The notes: generated from the letters alone by a model not told the origin. A stretch of DNA of 56,234 nucleotides from Streptomyces tailanensis (GCF_008386495.1 NZ_VTHJ01000065.1:1-56234), one strand, 5' to 3'; counted from the first letter of the stretch, positions 15,383-24,859 are shown. Program-made: numbers and translations.

Positions 15383-17967
15383 GCGCCTTCGGGTCCGGCG
15401 CCGGGAGGGCCCAAGGCGCTCAGACGCTCGGCGGGCTCGTGACAGGCCAATTGCTGCGGTTGTGCCAGGTGTCGGGGCTCGAACGATCCGACGCGGAGAC
15501 GTACGCACACGTACTGACCGACTCGCTGGGCGCAGTGGCCGAACGGCCCCTGGACCTGCCGCCCCCCTCCCGGAGTTTCCTGTCCGACGATTCCACGCCG
15601 GTGGAGTTCTCGCTCTCCTTCGCGCCGGACGCGCCGCCGACACCGCGCGTGCTGCTGGAACCAGGATGCGGTGCCGACAACCTGAGGGAGAACGGCCGAA
15701 CCGGGCTGCGAGTCGTCCGGTCGATGGCCCGGCGTTGGGGCTTCGCCACCGATCAACTCGACGTTCTGGAGGACCTGTTCTTCCCTCCCGACCCCGAGGG
15801 TCCCCTGGGGCTCTGGATCGCGCTGGAGTTGCGCCCCGGCGGTATCCCCAAGGCCAAGGTGTACCTGAACCCCGCGGCGGCCGGCTCGACGCGGGCCGCC
15901 GAGACGGTACGGGAAGCGCTGGACCGCCTCGGCCACCGGCACTCCTTCGACTCGATACCACCGGCCGACGACTACCCGTTCTTCGCACTCGACCTGGGCG
16001 ACTGGGAAGCGCCGCGTGTGAAGATCTACGCCACTCATCACGGGCTGCCGGCAACAGCCGCGGGCGGTCTGTGCCGGATGGAATCCGGGCCCGACGGCGA
16101 GACGTTGGAGGAGTTCCTCCGCCTGGCGGGCGGATTCGACGAGGGAACGGAGAACTCGCGGGCCCCGCTGGAGGCGCGATTCGACCGGCGGCCCATCCTC
16201 TCCTGCCATTCCTTCACCCGGACGGTCGGCGGGCCCACCGGTTTCACCCTGCACGTCCCGGTCAGGGACTACGCCCGGAACGACAGGGAGGCGCTCAAGC
16301 GGGCGAGGGCCGTCTTCGGCCGCCACGGCCTGAACGCCGCCGTACTCGACCGGTCGTTGGCCGCCGTCACCTCGCGGCCGCTGCGGGACGGCGTGGGGCT
16401 CATCGCGTACGTGGCACTGGCCCACGAGCAGGGCCGGCCGGCCCGGGTGACCACGTACATCTCGTCGGAAGCCTACGAGGTCCGGCCGCCGAACACCCCG
16501 CTGCCGCCTCAGGAGATGGCTCCTATCGGACAGTATGAGCCCAGTCGTCGACACATCAGCCATGAAGCAGCCCACAGCACGTCAGGAGCAAGGATCAGCG
16601 TGGAGCCCTACCGCATCAAAGTCGTCGAGCCCATCGCGCTCACCACTCGGGAACAACGCGAAGCGGCATTGAAACGAGTGCACTACAACCTCTTCGACCT
16701 GCGTGCCGAGGAGGTGACCATCGATCTGCTCAGCGATTCGGGAACCGGTGCCATCTCGGCCGCGCAACTCGCCGCGGGCATGGAGGGCGACGAGTCCTAC
16801 GCCGGCTCGCGTTCCTTCTACCGCTTCCACGAGACGGTGACGGAGCTGACCGGCTACTCGCACATCCTGCCGGCCCATCAGGGACGTGCCGCGGAACGCA
16901 TCCTGTTCACGACGCTTCTCGAACCTGGCGGAATCGTCCTGTCCAACACTCACTTCGACACCACACGGGCGAACGTGGAGCTCTCGGGATGTCAGGCGCA
17001 TGACATACCCTGCGCCGAGGCCCGGGACCTGGACAGCGCGCGGCCCTTCAAAGGGAACATCGACCTGAACGCGCTACGGCGAACGCTCGACGGACCGGAC
17101 GGTTCCCGCGTACGCGTGGTGATCATGACGATCACCAACAACGGCGGCGGCGGCCAGCCGGTCTCCATGGAAAACCTGCGGCAGACCGCCGAAATCTGCC
17201 GCCAGCATGGTATTCCCATGATCCTGGACGCCGCCAGGTTCGCCGAGAACGCCTGGCTGGTGACCCGCCACGAAGCGGCCTACCGCGGCCGCACTCCCCG
17301 CCAGGTGGCTGAAGAGGCGTTCCGCCTGGCCGACGGCTGCGTTATGAGCGCCAAGAAGGACGGCATCGTCCACATCGGCGGCTTCATCGGGCTCAACGAC
17401 CCGGAACTCGCCGAAAAGTGCGAACGGCTCCTCATCGCCACCGAGGGCTTCGCCACCTACGGCGGCCTCGCGGGACGCGACCTCGACATGATGGCCACCG
17501 GCCTGCTGGAAGTGACCGAGCCCGCGTACCTCGCGGAGCGGGCCGACGTCGCCTCCCATCTCGCCGACCGCGTCCGCGCTGCGGGCGTCGACATCCTCGA
17601 ACCCCCGGGGCTGCATGCCCTGTACCTCAACGCCGGACGCCTGCTCCCCCACATACCTCCACACCACTACCCCGGCCACGCCCTCGCCTGCCGCCTCTAC
17701 CTCGAAGGCGGCATCCGATCGGCCGAACTCGGTTCCCTCTACCTCGGCGAGGAGGACGAGGAAGGCAACCCCATCAAGAGCGCGCCGTACGAGCTGGTCA
17801 GGCTGGCGCTCCCGCGCCGTGTCTACACGCGCAGCCACTACGACCACGTCGGCAGGACCCTGGAACGGATCGCCAAGGACGCGGAATCCGTACACGGCTA
17901 CAGGATCGTCGACCAGTCCCCGATTCTGCGGCACTTCCGCGCCAAACTGCAGCCGGTGACCAACTGA
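15379..17967 (+). CDS. aromatic (indole) prenyltransferase - tryptophanase fusion
   Basis: One 862-codon frame holds two complete enzymes. Residues about 15-385 are an ABBA/DMATS-type indole prenyltransferase: FLSDDSTPVEFSLSFAP, RVLLEPGCGADN, LRPGGIPKAKVYLNP, PFFALDLGDWEAPRVKIY, GFTLHVPVRDYA, ARVTTYISSEAYEVRPP. From about residue 408 it is a PLP tryptophanase: EPYRIKVVEPIALTTREQR, MTITNNGGGGQPVSM, MILDAARFAENAW, the lysine motif MSAKKDG (K659/K660) and GGLAGRDLDMMATGLLEV. Related Streptomyces loci have separate 6-DMATS-type prenyltransferase and tryptophanase genes that make prenylated indoles from tryptophan. An internal GTG (16600) could also yield free tryptophanase. The TTG start is coupled to an upstream ORF. 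Confidence 0.85.
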   Translation: MSAFGSGAGRAQGAQTLGGLVTGQLLRLCQVSGLERSDAETYAHVLTDSLGAVAERPLDLPPPSRSFLSDDSTPVEFSLSFAPDAPPTPRVLLEPGCGADNLRENGRTGLRVVRSMARRWGFATDQLDVLEDLFFPPDPEGPLGLWIALELRPGGIPKAKVYLNPAAAGSTRAAETVREALDRLGHRHSFDSIPPADDYPFFALDLGDWEAPRVKIYATHHGLPATAAGGLCRMESGPDGETLEEFLRLAGGFDEGTENSRAPLEARFDRRPILSCHSFTRTVGGPTGFTLHVPVRDYARNDREALKRARAVFGRHGLNAAVLDRSLAAVTSRPLRDGVGLIAYVALAHEQGRPARVTTYISSEAYEVRPPNTPLPPQEMAPIGQYEPSRRHISHEAAHSTSGARISVEPYRIKVVEPIALTTREQREAALKRVHYNLFDLRAEEVTIDLLSDSGTGAISAAQLAAGMEGDESYAGSRSFYRFHETVTELTGYSHILPAHQGRAAERILFTTLLEPGGIVLSNTHFDTTRANVELSGCQAHDIPCAEARDLDSARPFKGNIDLNALRRTLDGPDGSRVRVVIMTITNNGGGGQPVSMENLRQTAEICRQHGIPMILDAARFAENAWLVTRHEAAYRGRTPRQVAEEAFRLADGCVMSAKKDGIVHIGGFIGLNDPELAEKCERLLIATEGFATYGGLAGRDLDMMATGLLEVTEPAYLAERADVASHLADRVRAAGVDILEPPGLHALYLNAGRLLPHIPPHHYPGHALACRLYLEGGIRSAELGSLYLGEEDEEGNPIKSAPYELVRLALPRRVYTRSHYDHVGRTLERIAKDAESVHGYRIVDQSPILRHFRAKLQPVTN
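16584..16602 (+). promoter_or_regulatory. internal ribosome-binding site and GTG start for tryptophanase
   Basis: AGGAG (16584-16588) and AAGGA (16590-16594) precede an in-frame GTG at 16600 exactly where the tryptophanase homology begins (VEPYRIKVVEP). This suggests that the second domain can be made separately, or that two ancestral genes were joined by loss of a stop codon. Confidence 0.55.
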
Positions 17968-18099
17968 AAGCCGCCTCTCAAGCGCCCCTGACAGGACAGA
18001 CCTTGGCCGCGGAAGGTCCCAGCCCGAGGCACCACCGCGGCAACACCATGTGAGCTACCCTCTGCGGCCTGCCTTCAGTTGATCAAAAACCCCCTGAGC

Positions 18100-18877
18100 G
18101 CTGTCCCGTAATTGATCTACGACGTGCTGATTGACCGGCCTGTTTCTTCGTCAGCCGGCGAGGGCGAAGTTGTACAGGCGGGCGATGCCGAGCATGGCGT
18201 GGTGGACGCCACCGCCCTTGAGGCGGCAGCCGCGGAGGACCTTCCAGGTCATCATGCGGGCGAAGGCGTGCTCGGCGCGGGCGCGGACCTTGCGGTGGGA
18301 GGCGTTGTGTTCCTCTTTCCAGGCGGAGAGTTCGGCCTGGCCTTTCTCGCGGCGGTGCGGGATGACCAGGCCGGTGCCCTGGTAGCCGCCGTCCGCGATC
18401 ACCGTCGTACGGCCGACGGCGGCTTTCGCACCGGACAGCTCCCACGCCTTGCAGTAGTTGCGGTTGCCGGGCAACGGGCGGCCGACCGCGACGACCAGCC
18501 GGGTGTCGGCGTCGATCACGACCTGGTGGTTGGTGGAGTACCGGTAGTTCTTCGACTGCTCGGCGATGCTGTGGTCGCGGGTGGGGACGAGGGTGCCGTC
18601 CACGATCAGCACGGTGTCCTTGCGGAACCGCTTGCGCTGCTGGAGAGCCAGCGCGGGCCCGAGGTGGTTGATGATGCGGTCGGCCGCCGACTTCGACACC
18701 CCGAACAACGGGGCGAGCTGGCGCAGGGTGAGATTGGTGCGTCAGTAGGCGGCGACCAGCAGGACCCGGTCCTCCAGCGGCGGGCTCCAGGGCCGGCCCT
18801 CGCGAACTGGGTCCGCCCCTTCGCGTCGCAACGCACAGCAAGATCATCTCACCCGTGACCAGCAGTTACGGGACAGC
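18100..18877 (-). mobile_element. IS5-family insertion sequence, decayed
   Basis: GCTGTCCCGTAA (18100-18111) and TTACGGGACAGC (18866-18877) are perfect 12-bp terminal inverted repeats bounding about 778 bp that contain one minus-strand DDE transposase gene. No convincing target duplication was identified. It sits just downstream of the prenyltransferase-tryptophanase gene. Confidence 0.8.
18151..18845 (-). pseudogene. IS5-family transposase with in-frame stop
   Basis: The reading LTLRQLAPLFGVSKSAADRI, VLIVDGTLVPTRDHS, STNHQVVIDADTRLVV, VIADGGYQGTG and RARAEHAFARMMTWKVLRGC is a DDE_Tnp_4/IS5-type transposase with its DDE residues in VDGT, IADGG and the HAF region. An in-frame TGA at 18742-18744 replaces the Trp expected before RTNLT, so the first third is separated. 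An internal start in FGVSKSAAD would give only a truncated protein. Probably inactive in cis. Confidence 0.8.
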
Positions 18878-18982
18878 CCCTAGGTGCTACGGAAGGCATT
18901 CGATCGCCTCGGTCGGTAGCACGACGGGACCATCCGGGTGCTCGTCGCCGATCACAGCAGTCTGCACCAGCCGCCGACAAGG

Positions 18983-19804
18983 TCAGCTCCGGACCAGGTT
19001 CTTCTCCATGACCTCGATGTAGTTGAAGATGAAGTGGTCCCTGATGCCATCGCTTCCCGGGGCGAGGAGGTCGGTCGTGAGGCCCTTGGCCCGGTCGGTC
19101 AGCCCACTCAGCAGAGGCAGGGATTCGCGCAGCTTGCCGGTGGAGTCGAGGTACCGCAGCAGTTGGGTGTGGGTGTAGACGGGCTCGGGTGGCAGGTGGG
19201 GCACGATGTCGTTGTTGTTCACAAAGCGGTGTGTGCGCTTGGCGAACGCCTTGTCACAGGCGGCGGCAAGCACCCGGTCGGACACGCGGGGCTGACCGAA
19301 GGTGATGATGCCGTCGGCCAGCAGATTCGGCTCCTCGAAGTGCAGCCGCGCGCCGGCGAGCATGGCGAGGGTACCCCCGAGGCTGTGCCCGGTGATCCAC
19401 ACCGTCTGGCCGTTGGTCCGCGAGACCTCCAGCACCTCCTTGACCTGCGGAAAGACCGAGTCCAGTGCCTCGCCGAAGCCGTAGTGGACGAACCCCTTCG
19501 CCCCCCGGGCCGGGCCACGGCGTGCTGATGTCCGAGAGCCAGTCCTTCATGTTCAGCGGCTCGGTCCCCCGGAAGGCGACGACGATCATGTCGTCGCTCG
19601 CCATGGTGTACGCCTGCGTGTCCTCCGCAGGAAGGGCGGCGTGAACGCCGTGCGGTGGTGATAAACCTGGCCGAAGCCCCACTGCTCGGCCTGGGCCTTG
19701 ATGGTGGCCTCGTCCTTGTAGGCGAGCTCGGAAGCCCGGCACATCCAGTAGGCGTGCTGCAGGTTGTAGGTCTTCGTCTGGTGATCGATTGCGGGGATGG
19801 GCAT
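18983..19804 (-). pseudogene. class 3 lipase, two frameshifts
   Basis: From ATG 19804 (RBS GGGAGA) the protein begins MPIPAIDHQTKTYNLQHAYW and continues to about 19640. It then shifts frame to EDTQAYTMASDDMIVVAFRG and TEPLNMKDWLSDISTPW, and near 19505 shifts again to the catalytic part VWITGHSLGGTLAMLAG (GHSLG nucleophile elbow), ITFGQPRVSDR and FVNNNDIVPHLPPEP. The order and content match alpha/beta-hydrolase lipase class 3. All three segments are on the minus strand and contiguous, so the damage is two small indels, genuine or from sequencing. Confidence 0.75.
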
Positions 19805-20455
19805 CGCGTTCTCCCGGTGCAGACAGGTCAGGGACAAGGCCACGGAATGGGGCCTTGATTGTCATAGCCGCACACAGCCCGTATGGGATGCAGTCGGCAC
19901 AAAGATCACCTGGACGAGGCGCCGCCGAATGGACGATCAGCAAGTCGGCGTGTTAGTCCGTACTTAGCAGCGGGCCAAGGCACGGTGGCGGGCTGGTCCA
20001 GCGCGGAGGGGGCGGTTTGCACTAGGCGCACCAGCCGGTGCGCGTGCCGGCCGCCAGTCACTGCGCGCTCCTCAGCTTCAAGGTGCGGGAAGGACAGCCA
20101 GTACTCCCGCAGAAATGTCGTCGGCATGGCCTGCCCAACTGGCGAATCAGTGGGGGCGTTGGTGGAGGGCCGAACTCGCGGGAAGGGCTCGGCGGCGGGA
20201 GGGGACCTGGCCGGCGATCCGCGTGAGGGCGAAGGCCGGGTGCGGCTCTTCGCCGACTGGGTCGGCGTCCGCTCCGGCAGGGGCACCGGCCACACCTGGG
20301 GTGTCGGGGGTACCCCCGGTCATGCGCCGCTCGGGCAACCGGTTCTCGATGAGGCCGCGGCCCCCCACACCGGCATGGCCTCCCGCGACAGCACCGCCGC
20401 CTTCATCGGCCACGACTGACGCCGAACGCCTCCTCCGGATCCCCGAGGACACGGC
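19805..20455. other. 650-bp intergenic stretch, no gene recognised
   Basis: A 129-codon minus-strand frame (19906-20295) has no recognisable family and an unconvincing composition. Around 20300-20325 there is a short GC-rich inverted repeat (gggggtacccccgg) that may be a terminator. Nothing else stands out. Confidence 0.5.
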
Positions 20456-21909
20456 ATGCGGGCAGCCGCCCGCACGCCCACCGATGCGGTAGCGGCCCGT
20501 CCTCACTTCGCGGGCGACGGTGTCGAGCCGGCCGCGTGGCGTGAACTGAGACGGAGCCTCAGTCCGGCCGCCGGTCTCTACCACCCGGAGGGCGCGGAGT
20601 GCGCGGCACGGGCGACGCCCGACAACCAACGTTACGCATCCGTCCGCCCGGCCGGTGTCCTCGCGTGCGCGACCGAAGGCGACGTGGCGGCCGCGATCCG
20701 GTGGTGCGCCAAGCACGGCGTGACCTTCGCGCCTCGCTCCGGCGGGCACAACTACGCGGGCTACTCCACCACTCCCGGTCTGGTGATCAGCCTGCGCGCG
20801 CTGAAAGGGGTGGTCCCACAAGGGCGGCGGCTGCGTCTGGAGGGCGGCGCCACGAACTCGGACGTGTACGCGGCCCGTGCGGCCAACCTCTACTTCCCCG
20901 GTGGGCGCTGCCCGGACGTTGGCGTCGCCGGGCTCACCCTCGGCGGCGGGCTCGGGTTCAACGACCGTAAGTGGGGCCTGACCTGCGACCGGCTCACCGA
21001 GACCCGGGTCGTGCTCGCCGACGGGACGCTGGTACGCGCGGCCCACGACGAGAACGCCGACCTGTTCTGGGCCTGCCCGGGCGGGGCCGGCGGCAACTTC
21101 GGCATCAACACCGGCTTCGTCTTCGACGCCGTGTCCGTCGCCCGGCTGCGCGCCACCGTCTTTGACCTGACGTTCGCACTGGACGCGGGCCTGAAGGTGA
21201 TGGAAGAACTGCGGCACATCCTCGACGCGGACCGCGACAACGACTTCGACGTACGGATCGGCTTCAAGCATGCCGGCGACGGCACCACGCTCTGGCTCCT
21301 CGGGCAGCGGCTCGGCGACGAGAACGCCCTACGACGCCTGCTCACGCCTCTTCTGCGGCTGCGACCGACGCGGACCTTCATCGAGGAACGCGGATTCTGG
21401 TCCGCGCAGGACTACCTCATGGAACCCCTCGGAGCGAAGGAGGCCTACGCCCCAAGTCCCTTGTCCCCGACCAGTGGCCCACTCCCGACACGGTGGCCGC
21501 CGTCGCCGACTGGACACGCGGCTGGCAGCCGGGACCCGGCCGGGCCACCGGCTACGTGACCCTGTTCGCCATGGGCGGCGACAGCGCCGCGCCCCGTCCG
21601 GACGAGACGGCCTACCCGCACCGCGGCGCGACCTTCGTGATCGACATCGGCACCCACTGGAAACCCGGCACCCCGCCCACCGAGGTATACACCCTCCTCG
21701 AACAGACGTGCACCGCCCACCACATGCTCCGCCGCCGCCTGTCCACCCACGCGGCCTACGTCAACTTCCCCGACCCAGACCTGTACGACTGGCAGCACGC
21801 CTACTACGGCCCCAACTACGACCGCCTCGTCGCCGTCAAGCGACGCTACGACCCCGCTGCCCGCTCTGTTCCGCTACACCTCACTGACGCCGGCCTGACA
21901 ACCCGGTGA
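20456..21909 (+). pseudogene. berberine-bridge-type FAD oxidase, frameshifted, chimeric 3' end
   Basis: A BBE-like flavoprotein. The FAD-binding domain has APRSGGHNYAGYSTT, with the His for covalent FAD, and GGRCPDVGVAGLTLGGGLGF, with the Cys for a second covalent bond. Near 21448 one base seems missing and the frame changes to one encoding VAAVADWTRGW, VTLFAMGGD, HRGATFVIDIG and the BBE-type end HAYYGPNYDRLVAVKRRYDP. The normal last residues are absent; instead the frame ends in SVPLHLTDAGLTTR, a tail matching the end of the hypothetical protein at 6214-7383. The gene is thus both frameshifted and recombined at its 3' end. Confidence 0.75.
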
Positions 21910-21980
21910 GGCGCGCGCAGATCTGGTCGCGTGGGCCCTCGGCCACGAGGCGGAGGGCGGCGAGGACGGCAGGGCGGCTG
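21881..21980. repeat. about 100-bp diverged repeat, copy B (recombination patch)
   Basis: This block matches 7355-7452 at roughly 80% by eye. Here it lies exactly between the truncated oxidase (homology ends near 21880) and a RecD helicase scrap (homology starts near 21983), so it appears to be a transplanted piece of the 3' end of a hypothetical gene and its downstream flank. Confidence 0.65.
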
Positions 21981-21982
21981 AC

Positions 21983-22255
21983 CGGCCCGCGGTGCATGGG
22001 GGCCAGCACCTGGACGTCGCGGCGCGGGTCGAGGCGGAATTTCCGCGGAATCCGCCTGGCCACCACGTCGACGTTGAGACCGGCCGCGTTGTCGGTGTCG
22101 TCCTCCGCGAAGAGAAAGAAGTCGCGCAGGCCGTCCGTCAGCGAGGGCAGGCCCTGGTTGATCCAGTGGGCGTTGGTCACCACCGTGGACTGCTGCGCCT
22201 GTCGGAAGATCCTGGTCAGCCGTACCGAGGGGATCGGGCCGCAGGTAGGGGCCAT
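21983..22255 (-). pseudogene. RecD-like helicase fragment
   Basis: About 90 residues match the middle of a RecD2-type SF1 helicase: SVRLTRIFRQAQQSTVVTNA, then FFLFAEDDTDNAAGLNVDVV, RIPRKFRLDPRRDVQVLAP and MHRGP. Both ends are cut: upstream by unrelated sequence near 22255, downstream by repeat copy B. Walker A and the C-terminal helicase motifs are missing. Confidence 0.7.
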
Positions 22256-22438
22256 CCATGAAGCGCCTGCACAAGCTCATTTGATGCTCACCACAGAAAC
22301 CCGCCAAGCCCAGCGACCAACCTCGCTGTCTGTCGAAACTGCACAGCCCCATGCCGTCCGTCCCCTTCCCTCGGACACGCGACACATCACACACCGGTCG
22401 AAAGGAGCGAGAGGCCTCTGACGACGCATCACGCACAG

Positions 22439-22463
22439 CTGTCCACCGGCTGTCCACCGGACG
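22439..22463. repeat. 25-bp direct repeat, copy 1 (also 22824-22848)
   Basis: A 25-base sequence, itself two tandem CTGTCCACCGG units followed by ACG, occurs identically at 22439-22463 and 22824-22848. The two copies flank the tRNA-Thr scar, as expected for attachment-site arms of an integrative element. Confidence 0.7.
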
Positions 22464-22556
22464 CGCCGCCCCTCGGACCAATTCAACACTTCAGTGCAGC
22501 AAAACCGCAGGTCAAAGCCCCTTGGGCTAGCCATGCGCGACAGGTGGTAGATCAAC

Positions 22557-22568
22557 GACCTACGCATT
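22557..22568. repeat. 12-bp repeat of the tRNA-Thr anticodon-arm sequence
   Basis: GACCTACGCATT occurs here and at 22690-22701, inside the tRNA-Thr remnant. The left copy also has a hairpin (TACGCAT tgcg ATGCGTA) like an anticodon stem. It is a candidate core duplicate of an att site. Confidence 0.5.
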
Positions 22569-22616
22569 GCGATGCGTAGACGCCAACTGTCCGATTAGCC
22601 CGAATTCCAAGGTCAC

Positions 22617-22656
22617 CCTAAAAAGAAACCCCAGGTCAAAGGCTTGACCTGGGGTT
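22617..22656 (-). terminator. intrinsic terminator after the tRNA-Thr remnant
   Basis: Thirteen-base perfect arms (22627-22639 and 22644-22656) with a 4-nt loop are followed on the minus strand by TTTCTTTTT. It lies directly downstream of the tRNA 3' end and was presumably the tRNA gene's own terminator. Confidence 0.85.
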
Positions 22657-22664
22657 CACCACAG

Positions 22665-22706
22665 AGCCGCCTTCGGGATTCGAACCCGAGACCTACGCAT
22701 TACGAG
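22665..22706 (-). pseudogene. 3' half of tRNA-Thr(CGT), integration scar
   Basis: On the minus strand CTCGTAATGCGTAGGTC is followed by the T-arm CGGGTTCGAATCCCG and acceptor strand AAGGCGGC. This is the anticodon loop to the 3' end of a Streptomyces tRNA-Thr with anticodon CGT. The 5' half is not present: the bases before the loop do not pair with the 3' anticodon stem. This is the usual product of an element that integrated in the tRNA gene and carried its own 3' end. Confidence 0.75.
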
Positions 22707-22823
22707 ACCATGAGTGATCGTGTTGCGTAGTGCCTCGTCGTGCTACCCAGTGACGTTTGCGCTGATCAGAGCATGCGCAGCGGGTTGACCCCTGCCGGCC
22801 TGTGATGCGCTGTCCAAAGGCGT

Positions 22824-22848
22824 CTGTCCACCGGCTGTCCACCGGACG
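22824..22848. repeat. 25-bp direct repeat, copy 2
   Basis: Identical to 22439-22463 and 385 bp from it, on the other side of the tRNA-Thr scar. Confidence 0.7.
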
Positions 22849-23012
22849 GGACTACACCTGCATTGCACGAGCGCGCCAGCCAACCCTCGGAGGACTTCCC
22901 ACTCGCACCCTGAGTGAGTGCAGAAGCTATTGTCGACAACTGACAGCGCGCTCAGCACCACATCGCTTGCGCATCACGACGGACCGAATTTCTGACCGTA
23001 CCCACGACCGTC

Positions 23013-23700
23013 AGCCAGCCACCGTTCTCTTCAGCCCGGCGTCGCGCCTCTGGTTCAGCACCGCGTCGGCCGGGCTCAGGTCCGCCACGCCAGTGCCGCG
23101 GTAGGCGATCCGGACCACGGTGACCTTGCCGAACACCGTGGCCAGCGTCCGGTGCTGGCCCCGCTCGATCCTCGAGCGCCGACACCGGCGCTGTCCACGA
23201 CCTCTTCACGACGCGCCTCGTTGCTGGCCCGCAGAGTTAGGTGGTCCTGGAACAACTGGGCGGGTGACCTCGCGCGTCCTCACCCCCAGCAGATTCTCCA
23301 ACTGCGCGTGCGTCATCACCGCCACCTCCGAGGCCGCCAACTACGCACACGACGCCGCGAACATGCCCACCGAGGCAGCGAAAGCATCTTCACCTCCGCG
23401 AGCGCGCTCTGGGCGGGCCCCACCACGCTCACCATCCCTGCTTCCTGCCGTCGACCTTGAACGGCCCGAACGACGGCTCGGCCAGGATCCCGCGCTCCAC
23501 CAGCCGCTACAGCTTCGAGCGCATCCCCTCGACATGCCGCGGCTCGGTCGCCAGCCCCAGCTGCTGGCAGACCTCTCCCCTTACGGCAGGCTCGACCCCG
23601 GCGACGGTAGAAGCCGACACGACCAACCACATCCCGAACCTCTGCGAATCACCCCAACGAGGCACCCTCAGAAGATCTACACCCAACTCGCTTTCCAACT
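23013..23700 (-). mobile_element. ISKra4-family transposon remnant
   Basis: Read on the minus strand, three pieces appear in order. First is a winged-helix-like ORF (VRGEVCQQLGLATEPRHVEG, MRSKL, then after a stop RLVERGILAEPSFGPF). Next comes a transposase N-terminus (SEVAVMTHAQLENLLGVRT, REVTRPVVPG). Finally, in another frame, comes HRTLATVFGKVTVVRIAYRG followed by VADLSPADAVLNQRR. The last matches the conserved 'LATVFG.V...R.AYR' stretch of ISKra4 transposases. Stops and shifts break every piece, and the catalytic C-terminal two-thirds are missing. Confidence 0.6.
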
Positions 23701-23756
23701 GTTCGTGTGAAGCACAACAGCGACGGCTCTGCAGGACTACCCGCTCACCGGTCCGG

Positions 23757-23796
23757 ACAAAAAAGAACCTTTGGGTCTTTGACCTGGGGGTTCATC
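23757..23796 (-). terminator. terminator after the tRNA-Gly remnant
   Basis: On the minus strand GAACCCCCAGGTC and GACCCAAAGGTTC can pair imperfectly and are followed by TTTTTT. It lies immediately 3' of the tRNA-Gly scar. Confidence 0.6.
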
Positions 23797-23798
23797 AC

Positions 23799-23833
23799 GG
23801 AGCGGGTGGCGAGAATCGAACTCGCTCTCTCAG
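23799..23833 (-). pseudogene. 3' end of a tRNA-Gly, second integration scar
   Basis: On the minus strand CTGAGAGAGCGAGTTCGATT is followed by CTCGCCACCCGCTCC, i.e. the variable region, a perfect T-arm (GCGAG-TTCGATT-CTCGC) and the acceptor strand of a Streptomyces tRNA-Gly (acceptor CACCCGC). The rest of the tRNA is absent. With the tRNA-Thr scar it shows that at least two elements with different tRNA targets have left pieces here. Confidence 0.65.
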
Positions 23834-24859
23834 CCCGGGAAGCGACGGCGCTCGGGCACGGGCACGCTCTGGGCACGGCTCCGCGGATCGGGGTGCCCGG
23901 TTGGCCCGGCAGAGCCCGGACTGGCCCTGACACTCGGAGCGGCCCAGCAGGGCCGTCGCGACCGCACATGGCTGAGGTCACCGCGGTCACCAATTCGGCA
24001 CTTCGATGGTGGCGTCATGAGGGCTTGGAGCTCGTGGCTCGCTTCCTGGCGATGCAGGTTGTCCGGGCGCCGGAGCCGGACCTGGGAACGGATCGCCGCA
24101 GGGCTTTGACATGGTCGTCGCCGGGTCGATTCCCACGCGGTCAGACCCAAGGCTGACCGAGATGACCTATTCCGTACGACGCCCCGCTGGCTTTCTGTGT
24201 GGGAAGGGCGCATTGACCAGCGCTGAGGCGGCTGTGACGAGTAGGGGCTCGAGATGTCGAATGGCTTGTTTGGAGTAGTTGCAGGAGGCACTTTATTAAC
24301 GCATGATGATTTAATCTTTACCTTTGTGCGGGATTTGTTGGCTGCCCGTTCCGCGCTGGTGAGTGAGCGGCACAGTCAGTGGTCGATGGGGGAGATGGCA
24401 GTGGGGTACGAGGCACACGACGATTTAAGACGCCGATTCACCTGCCGGATGGAGCCTCGGGCGCGCAGGCGGCCGTGTGTACGTCCTCCCCGGCCGTTCG
24501 GGGCGTCATCGGAGATCAACCACCTATGCGTCGAACGCCGTCGGGCGCGTCCGAACGGGCTCCGATACACCCGTGTGAGGGAGTGGCACGGCGCGAGGTG
24601 CTCGCGGCTGTCTCCTATCGCCTGTTGGGATGTTCCCCGAGCCCTGTTCGAACGGCGGCCCGCGGCCGCCCCTGGCGTCTTGATCCTGACGCAGACGTAG
24701 GTCTAGGCGCGTAGGTGTAGGCGCATGCGGAAGGCCGCGGGCCACCGTGTCAAGTATTCGTGTCAGTAGGGGATCTGCGCCTCACGGGCTCAGTGGGCGC
24801 GCTTCAGGGATCCCTTTTTGCACTGCAGCGAGAAAAGCTCCTCGGGAGGAAAATCAGCC
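23834..24859. other. 1-kb region upstream of the cluster, no firm gene
   Basis: A 148-codon plus-strand frame starts at 24254 (MSNGLFGVVAGGTLLTHDDL) but its composition becomes Arg/Pro-rich and no family is recognised. An AT-rich stretch at about 24290-24330 (ttattaacgcatgatgattt) is the most promoter-like part. The regulator's RBS GGAGGA is at 24845-24850. Confidence 0.5.

Noticed and set aside
22439..22848. A CRISPR array
   Set aside because: Only two copies of the repeat occur 385 bp apart; no regular spacers and no cas genes.
24254..24700. A 148-aa gene before the cluster regulator
   Set aside because: Composition turns Arg/Pro-rich, no family recognised and codon bias weak; kept only as part of an intergenic note.
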